Of a stretch of DNA of 17,730 nt, positions 13,479 through 17,730 are shown in pieces (position 1 is the stretch's first letter; every line of letters begins with the position of its first letter). The position numbers and the translations under genes were made by a program. Source of the DNA: UBA8516 sp035457865 (lineage in GTDB: Archaea; Thermoproteota; Nitrososphaeria; Nitrososphaerales; Nitrosopumilaceae); contig DATIAR010000005.1 of the NCBI GenBank assembly GCA_035457865.1, positions 1-17,730 on the forward strand, given 5' to 3'. The notes beneath the pieces were generated by a model, which was given only the letters and a program-made list of their open reading frames with translations, was not told the DNA's origin and did not search any database.

Positions 13479-14195
13479 ATGCCTTTTTCAAAAGTCAATT
13501 TCAGATTGGACGAGTGGGGAACAGACCTATACGAGCTTAGGCATAACAGAAGTTGGATAGATCTTTGCATATTTGCAGGAGCTGCAGCATTTGCAATAAT
13601 TCTTTATCTAACATATGGCCCTGATATTGAAAAGACCACAAGAGAATCACCAATCATAATAAATATTATGTTTGGTCCCGCTTTTGCGATAGGATTACTG
13701 TATGGAATAAAGCTGACTGATGGTGTAATGAGGCCCTCAGAAACTAGAAGCCCGTTTAAGAGAGCCATAGTAAAGATATTTCTGTTCTTATTTATGATGG
13801 GTGCTATTTTCAGTTCAGTTACTTTTGCTTTGCATGGAGGAATAAATTCTCCTCAAAAATCGATTTTGGAAGACGGTCTAATTCCATGGGCAAGCGAATT
13901 CATACAAGCAAATGGCGGTCTTACGTTTCTAATAGTATCCAGTATCACAATAATGGCGGCTGCCACAAAACGAATTGTAGGCATAGAAGGATTTTTCAGT
14001 AAGGTTTTCACCTTTGTTGGCACATTCATTTTCTTTTCTATGATAGCCTTAAGTCTATCACATACAGACCCCACTCACTCTCAAGTATACCTATATGCAT
14101 TCTACCAAGCAGGAATAATTGGAGGCATATTTTATCAAATGAATAAGCTTACTACACGTGCCAATCTCTGGGAAGATTTTGCAAACGGTTACTAG
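13479..14195 (+). CDS. Six-helix integral membrane protein, unknown function
   Basis: A 238-residue membrane protein. Hydrophobic helices are visible at about 27-46, 59-79, 96-118, 146-163, 173-194 and 201-221. The N-terminus is hydrophilic and conserved-looking (FRLDEWGTDLYELRHNRSW). Charged loops include a basic segment between helices 2 and 3 (R-P-S-E-T-R-S-P-F-K-R). No transporter or enzyme motif is evident. ATG 13479 starts the frame; an AT-rich ATAAATTA at 13443-13450 is about 32 nt upstream, slightly far for box A. The TAG stop shares CTAG with the stop of the convergent PEF-CTERM gene. Confidence 0.7.
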   Translation: MPFSKVNFRLDEWGTDLYELRHNRSWIDLCIFAGAAAFAIILYLTYGPDIEKTTRESPIIINIMFGPAFAIGLLYGIKLTDGVMRPSETRSPFKRAIVKIFLFLFMMGAIFSSVTFALHGGINSPQKSILEDGLIPWASEFIQANGGLTFLIVSSITIMAAATKRIVGIEGFFSKVFTFVGTFIFFSMIALSLSHTDPTHSQVYLYAFYQAGIIGGIFYQMNKLTTRANLWEDFANGY

Positions 14196-14671
14196 AATTT
14201 TAATTTTCTAGATATAAGCACCATAGAAAATGCCACACCTATAACAAGCAGAGTAATACTAGAAAATTCCGGAAGATAAGTTGTGCCAATTATTTCCATA
14301 GTATTGTGTCCTGTACCGTTAAATTCCAGAACAATAAACGATATCTTTTCATTTTTTCTAATTTGTGGGAATATTTCTTCACCGTTTACAAATACAGTAA
14401 GATCACCATCTATCAAATTTATTGGAATTTGTATTTCCGCAAAGTTGTTTTCAAGACTACTAGTTATATCAAACGTGAGTTTTTTGTCATCTCTACTCAA
14501 TTTCACGTCATTGATTTCAAAATTTGCTACTGTTTCTACCTCAAAATCATATCCACTAGTTTCAATTGTAAAGTCATTTTTCAGACCGGTTTTTTCAGAG
14601 ATAGCACCAAATGCAGGAGGTAAAAGCATTATGGTTACAGATACTAATATTAGAAGTCCTAATATTTTCAA
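14192..14671 (-). CDS. Surface protein with PEF-CTERM sorting tail
   Basis: A 159-residue exported protein. Residues 1-22 form a signal peptide (MKILGLLILVSVTIMLLPPA). Residues 30-131 form a beta-rich domain. The C-terminus has Pro-Glu-Phe (134-136), a hydrophobic helix (about 138-154) and basic R-K-L-K at the end. This three-part tail is the PEF-CTERM pattern, recognised in archaea by archaeosortases, so the protein is probably cleaved and attached to the cell surface. TTG 14671 lies three bases after the rpl15e stop, so it is cotranscribed. The beta domain resembles that of the protein at 15881-16612. Confidence 0.72.
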   Translation of the reverse strand: MKILGLLILVSVTIMLLPPAFGAISEKTGLKNDFTIETSGYDFEVETVANFEINDVKLSRDDKKLTFDITSSLENNFAEIQIPINLIDGDLTVFVNGEEIFPQIRKNEKISFIVLEFNGTGHNTMEIIGTTYLPEFSSITLLVIGVAFSMVLISRKLKF

Positions 14672-14674
14672 TTC

Positions 14675-15133
14675 TTAATTTTTAAGACCGGCAATCTTGC
14701 CACGCATTTCTCTGTCCTTGAAGATCCTAGGATGAGAAGGATCTGCCAGGATTACTTCATACCACAGATACATCCCATCTTGATAGAGATAGTATGAACC
14801 AAGAAGTTTCATGTTTGGATGTCTTTCAAGAACTCTCCGTTCTGCAACTTGTTGCATGCTAACATCTGGTTTTATCCTAGTTACACCAAGGTGTTTTGGT
14901 CTTCTTCCAGCAACGGGTCTTTTCTTACGCATGTTGCCTTTGCCAACACGCATTCGAATTACAACTATTCCTTCTTTTGCTTTATACCCTACTCTTCTAG
15001 CCTTTTGGATTCTACTTGGTCTTTCTATTCGTGTAAGGGCATTTTGCTTTCTCCATTCAACAGCTTTCGCTCTTAGTTCTGGAGAGTTTTCCTGCCACAT
15101 TTTGAGCCAAATTTGATCTTGATGGCTAATCAT
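14675..15133 (-). CDS. rpl15e: 50S ribosomal protein L15e
   Basis: A 152-residue ribosomal protein of the archaeal/eukaryotic large subunit. Recognisable blocks are EWRKQNALTRIERPSRIQKA, RVGYKAKEGIVVIRMRVGKG, the RRPKHLGV region, VAERRVLERHPNMKLLGSYY and WYEVILADPSHP. It ends at REMRGKIAGLKN and lacks the long basic C-terminal tail (about 40 residues) of eukaryotic and many archaeal L15e proteins. I start at ATG 15133, which has a GATATTAA box centred 26-27 nt upstream. A TTG at 15148 would add five residues but sits only about 11 nt from that box. A PEF-CTERM gene follows in the same transcript. Confidence 0.93.
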   Translation of the reverse strand: MISHQDQIWLKMWQENSPELRAKAVEWRKQNALTRIERPSRIQKARRVGYKAKEGIVVIRMRVGKGNMRKKRPVAGRRPKHLGVTRIKPDVSMQQVAERRVLERHPNMKLLGSYYLYQDGMYLWYEVILADPSHPRIFKDREMRGKIAGLKN

Positions 15134-15155
15134 ATTCGGCTCTAACAAAATCCCC

Positions 15156-15163
15156 TTAATATC
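15156..15163 (-). promoter_or_regulatory. Box A of rpl15e
   Basis: The minus strand reads GATATTAA, centred 26-27 nt upstream of ATG 15133. It supports a leaderless rpl15e transcript and the shorter protein. Confidence 0.5.
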
Positions 15164-15212
15164 TGTACCATCTTTTCCATAAAGAAATGAGCATTTTCTA
15201 AAGCGATAAACG

Positions 15213-15220
15213 CATATTAT
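15213..15220 (+). promoter_or_regulatory. Box A of the W-W repeat protein gene
   Basis: CATATTAT is centred about 28 nt upstream of the TTG at 15245, supporting that start over the in-frame ATG at 15263. Confidence 0.4.
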
Positions 15221-15244
15221 GAAATGATTTCTATCTAGAATAAA

Positions 15245-15871
15245 TTGTCTAGCAAAAACATTATGATTATTTTTGTTATCATTATTTTAGGTGAAGTTAA
15301 TGTTGCGTCAGCTATTACACTTTCAATTCAAACAGACAAATCAGAATATCAATACAATGATCTTCTTTCATTTATAATCCAAGTCTCGGATGTAACTGGA
15401 AAACCATTGACTCTTCACATAAGAGATGAGTCCGGAAAAAATAGTGCGCCTATCATACTCCAAATAGTTAATTCAACCACTACAATAACAGCAAGAGAAT
15501 CTTTTGATCCTATTGTATACAAACCAGGAATTTATCATTTAGATGTAGAATATTCAGGAGCGAAAGCTAGTACATCATTTGCAATAGTTGGTACAGATAT
15601 GATTGTAATTCCTTCATGGGTTAAGAATTTAGGGAAATGGTGGTCTCAAGGACTTGTCACAGACAAAGATTTTGTCAGAGGTATTGAATATCTCATAAAA
15701 GAAAAAATTATCATCATACCCGAATCTGAGCGCCAAGATTCAAGCAGTATTACCAAGATACCCACATGGATCAAAACTAATGCAGGATGGTGGGCAGAAA
15801 ATCGAATTTCTGATTCGGAATTTGCTTTGGGAATACAACATCTAATAAGAAATGGAATAATCATCGTATGA
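15245..15871 (+). CDS. Secreted protein with beta domain and two W-W repeats
   Basis: A 208-residue exported protein. Residues 1-23 form a signal peptide (hydrophobic core, then V-A-S-A). Residues 25-116 form a beta domain similar in style to macroglobulin MG2 or immunoglobulin-like modules (D-K-S-E-Y-Q-Y-N-D start). Residues 122-158 and 172-208 are two copies of a 36-37 residue unit: I-P-x-W-[VI]-K-x5-W-W ... D-x-[DE]-F ... G-I-x-[YH]-L-I ... I-I-x-[IV]. The unit is probably two helices with exposed aromatic residues. Similar tandem units are, from memory, abundant in ammonia-oxidising archaea, but I know no function. There is no C-terminal membrane anchor. TTG start, supported by a box A. 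Confidence 0.72.
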   Translation: MSSKNIMIIFVIIILGEVNVASAITLSIQTDKSEYQYNDLLSFIIQVSDVTGKPLTLHIRDESGKNSAPIILQIVNSTTTITARESFDPIVYKPGIYHLDVEYSGAKASTSFAIVGTDMIVIPSWVKNLGKWWSQGLVTDKDFVRGIEYLIKEKIIIIPESERQDSSSITKIPTWIKTNAGWWAENRISDSEFALGIQHLIRNGIIIV

Positions 15872-15880
15872 CATTATATT

Positions 15881-16612
15881 CTATGGAAGAGACTGTTCTG
15901 TACGTAAACCTTTGAAGATTATAAGTACAATAACAAGTGCAGCAAAAGCACCAGCTGTCATTGCAAATTGTTGCATTTGTCTTTCGTTTATTGGTATTGA
16001 CCAGTTTTGTAATTTAGAAAAATCAAATATTTTTTGTATTGTTTGAGATGGTTTTTCTTCAGTTACAGAAGTTACCTCCTCTTCAGATGTTTCTTCTTTT
16101 GGAATAGATTCATCAGATGGTTCTACAATTTGTGGTTCTTCAGTTTCTTGAGGAATTTCTTCTGCAGGTTCTTCTTTTGGTTCTTCTACAGATTCATTTT
16201 CGAACACTTGATCTCCAAGCTTTGTTCCAAAGACTTCGAGTTCAGTAGTGCCTGGCGATAATTGCATGAAAAGAGTTCTGCTAGTATCAGATGTCTCTTT
16301 TTCGGAAAATGTAACATCCGCACCATCAGCAATTATAAAAAAATCTATATCATTTCCATTTTCTTTAGAATCAAGCAATTCTCTTGGAATTGTTAATTCT
16401 AGTGTTGCAATTGGACTTGTCACATCAATTACAAAAATAAGTTCTGCATCATCGGAATTTGGAATTACTTCAAAAATTGTTACGTCTTTTGCATCATATG
16501 TTATGTCATATAGTTTTCCAAAATCCACCGATATTGTTTGTTCTTCTGCAAAAACAAGAGCAGGTGAAAATCCAAGTACTAATACAAAGAACAATAATTT
16601 CAGAGCAACCAA
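15881..16612 (-). CDS. Membrane-anchored surface protein with beta domain and acidic linker
   Basis: A 243-residue exported protein of unknown function. Residues 1-22 are a signal peptide (ending L-V-F-A). Residues 25-130 form a beta-rich domain with LTIPRELLDSKENGNDID and a closing G-T-T-E-L-E-V-F-G-T. Residues 138-190 form a Glu/Pro-rich acidic linker, expected to be extended. Residues 214-234 are a transmembrane helix followed by a short basic tail (F-K-G-L-R), so the domain is displayed outside on a stalk. The anchor lacks a PEF motif. TTG 16612 lies two bases after the serA stop, so it is cotranscribed with serA. Its domain resembles that of the PEF-CTERM protein at 14192-14671. Confidence 0.7.
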   Translation of the reverse strand: MVALKLLFFVLVLGFSPALVFAEEQTISVDFGKLYDITYDAKDVTIFEVIPNSDDAELIFVIDVTSPIATLELTIPRELLDSKENGNDIDFFIIADGADVTFSEKETSDTSRTLFMQLSPGTTELEVFGTKLGDQVFENESVEEPKEEPAEEIPQETEEPQIVEPSDESIPKEETSEEEVTSVTEEKPSQTIQKIFDFSKLQNWSIPINERQMQQFAMTAGAFAALVIVLIIFKGLRTEQSLP

Positions 16613-16614
16613 AT

Positions 16615-17547
16615 CTAAATTACGCCTCGTAGAATCATTATTATCTTTTCTGCTATAACATTTGCAGCTAAAGTCTGAGCTTCTTTTGTCTGTGCACCTA
16701 TGTGAGGAGTACAGATGACATTTGGTAATGTCGCAAGTTTATTTCCTGTCGCAGGTTCTTTTTCAAATACATCCAAAGCTGCTCCCGCAATTTTTCCATC
16801 TTTTAATGCAGCATACAGTGCCTCTTCATCAATGATTTCCCCTCTGGATGTATTGATTATATAGACAGTTTTTTTCATCTTTTCCAGTCTTTGTGAATTT
16901 ACTAGATGATGAGTATCATTTGTAAATGGAACATGAAATGAGATATAATCAGAGCTTGAAAGCAGCGTATCAAGATCTGTTTTTATCAATCCCACCTCCC
17001 GTACAAACTCATCAGCTATTGGAACAACATCATATCCGATGATGTTCATATTTAATGCCCTTGCATGTTTGGCAAGTCTTTTTCCTATGTTTCCGAGTCC
17101 AACTATTCCAAGATATTTTCCTGATAGCTCTGTTCCCATCAATTCTTTTTTTAGCCATTTTCCATTTCGTATTTCTCGGTCTGCTCTTGGAATTTCTCTT
17201 GCAAGTGATAGCATCAATCCTAAAACAAGTTCGGCCACTGCATTAATTGCACCTTCAGCTGCGTTTATTACTTTGATTCCTTTTGTTTTTGCTGCATCTT
17301 GGTCAATGTTATCAAGGCCAACACCTACTCGTGCAATTATTTTACACTTGTCAGCCTTTTCTATCATCTCTTTTGTTAGTTTAGTTCTACTTCTAACTAT
17401 GACAATGTCAAAAGTTCCAATTTTTTCCTTGATCTGATCTGGAGTGATTTCAGGTTCGTATGTAATTTTTAGACCATTTTTTTGCAGGATATCATTTAGA
17501 ATTGGTGCAACCTGATCACAGATCAAAACCGATTGATTAAAACTCAT
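16615..17547 (-). CDS. serA: D-3-phosphoglycerate dehydrogenase, short form without ACT domain
   Basis: A 310-residue NAD-dependent 2-hydroxyacid dehydrogenase, best read as phosphoglycerate dehydrogenase, the first step of serine biosynthesis from 3-phosphoglycerate. The NAD-binding motif is GLGNIG (150-155). The catalytic triad fits the family: Arg235 in NTSRGEIID, Glu264 in DVFEKEP, His282 in TPHIGAQT. RVGVGLDNID (73-82) is the conserved substrate-domain block. It ends after the catalytic core, so the regulatory ACT domain of longer SerA forms is absent and feedback control by serine is not expected through that domain. ATG 17547 has a strong box A 27 nt upstream. Another 2-hydroxyacid dehydrogenase activity cannot be excluded. 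Confidence 0.87.
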   Translation of the reverse strand: MSFNQSVLICDQVAPILNDILQKNGLKITYEPEITPDQIKEKIGTFDIVIVRSRTKLTKEMIEKADKCKIIARVGVGLDNIDQDAAKTKGIKVINAAEGAINAVAELVLGLMLSLAREIPRADREIRNGKWLKKELMGTELSGKYLGIVGLGNIGKRLAKHARALNMNIIGYDVVPIADEFVREVGLIKTDLDTLLSSSDYISFHVPFTNDTHHLVNSQRLEKMKKTVYIINTSRGEIIDEEALYAALKDGKIAGAALDVFEKEPATGNKLATLPNVICTPHIGAQTKEAQTLAANVIAEKIIMILRGVI

Positions 17548-17570
17548 GAAAAAGAACCGCTAGGTACAGA

Positions 17571-17578
17571 ATATAATC
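17571..17578 (-). promoter_or_regulatory. Box A of the serA transcript
   Basis: The minus strand reads GATTATAT, centred 27 nt upstream of ATG 17547. It supports a leaderless serA mRNA. Confidence 0.5.
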
Positions 17579-17584
17579 ATTGTG

Positions 17585-17629
17585 TATATTAAAAAACAAA
17601 AAAGAGAAAGAAAAGGGAATTTAGATTCC
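17585..17629 (-). terminator. Probable terminator: short hairpin plus T-rich tract
   Basis: On the minus strand GGAAT-CTAA-ATTCC (17616-17629) forms a five-pair hairpin overlapping the stop codon of the upstream partial gene. About 25 bases of pyrimidine-rich sequence with T4, T6 and T6 runs follow (to 17587). The serA box A starts only a few bases further on. The oligo-T is convincing as an archaeal terminator; the hairpin may be incidental. Confidence 0.5.
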
Positions 17630-17730
17630 TAATTCAGATTTTATTTCGTCAGCACGTGCGTCAGTGTACAGACCATGCAAGTTTAGTTTTGGATGTGACA
17701 TGCTATTCATACCACCTGGTGGGACGGCAT
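17621..17730 (-). CDS. C-terminal fragment of a gene entering from beyond the window end
   Basis: An open minus-strand frame runs from the window edge to TAA at 17621-17623, giving 35 residues that begin A-V-P-P-G-G-M-N-S-M and end I-K-S-E-L-G-I. Codon use and the clean terminator behind it argue for a real gene. Thirty-five residues are too few to assign it. A tentative guess is the C-terminus of 4-hydroxybutyryl-CoA dehydratase (carbon fixation in these archaea), because of a vague L-H-G tail resemblance and my memory of gene order in relatives; treat this as unproven. Confidence 0.55.
   Translation of the reverse strand, partial: AVPPGGMNSMSHPKLNLHGLYTDARADEIKSELGI

Noticed and set aside
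16034..16261. Plus-strand frame rich in Phe, Trp, Tyr and Arg opposite the acidic linker of the surface protein
   Set aside because: It is the antisense image of Glu/Pro codon repeats; the composition is artefactual and the minus-strand gene has signal peptide, domain and anchor in order.
1..17730. Mobile elements, CRISPR arrays, defence islands, toxin-antitoxin pairs
   Set aside because: No transposase, integrase, regularly spaced repeats, Cas, restriction or toxin-like genes were seen; gene content is core-genome-like.

Overview
The window looks like chromosomal DNA of an ammonia-oxidising archaeon of the Nitrosopumilales type (Nitrososphaerota, formerly Thaumarchaeota group I.1a). The reasons are the low GC content, very tight gene packing, archaeal information-processing genes (aEF1B, Pth2, L15e, CDC48, archaeal TruD), a K+-independent membrane pyrophosphatase, a two-domain membrane cupredoxin, a digeranylgeranyl-type reductase, and secreted proteins with lineage-typical tails (PEF-CTERM, tandem W-W repeats). 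No tRNA, rRNA, CRISPR, transposon, prophage or integrase was seen. No gene-free stretch exceeds about 100 bases.

Layout. 1-1098 (+): 3' part of a proton-pumping pyrophosphatase. 1095-2613: small genes, namely an unknown 64-residue protein, a DUF2024 protein, a cyclophilin-like protein fired divergently from the same AT-rich element, a C2H2 mini zinc finger with a doubtful start, and a JAMM/MPN metalloprotease cotranscribed behind a cupredoxin. 2621-4691: membrane cupredoxin and heme O synthase (ctaB), head to head. 4777-5427: winged-helix regulator. 5526-8487 (-): four-gene operon zinc-ribbon / aEF1B / CDC48 / small winged-helix protein. 8543-9679 (-): FAD-dependent prenyl reductase. 9757-12893 (+): Pth2, a secreted seven-bladed propeller, and truD. 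12973-14195: stand-alone RAM (AsnC ligand-binding) domain and two membrane proteins. 14192-15133 (-): L15e followed by a PEF-CTERM surface protein. 15245-15871 (+): secreted W-W repeat protein. 15881-17547 (-): serA followed by a membrane-anchored surface protein. 17621-17730 (-): C-terminal end of another gene.

How the genes relate. Three themes run through the region: bioenergetics (H+-PPase, cupredoxin, heme O synthase), translation and proteostasis (aEF1B, CDC48 with a C-terminal HbYX motif, Pth2, TruD, L15e, JAMM), and cell-surface proteins of unknown function attached to housekeeping genes. Two of these, behind rpl15e and serA, appear to share one beta-rich domain but carry different C-terminal anchors.

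Transcription signals are unusually readable. TATA-like boxes sit about 26-30 nt upstream of many first-gene start codons, which implies leaderless mRNAs and lets several starts be corrected. Operon-internal genes begin 2-9 nt after the preceding stop, mostly with TTG or GTG. I found no clearly new multi-gene system. The best leads are the paired surface-protein genes, the W-W repeat protein, the broken-looking zinc finger, and the shared divergent promoter near 1640.
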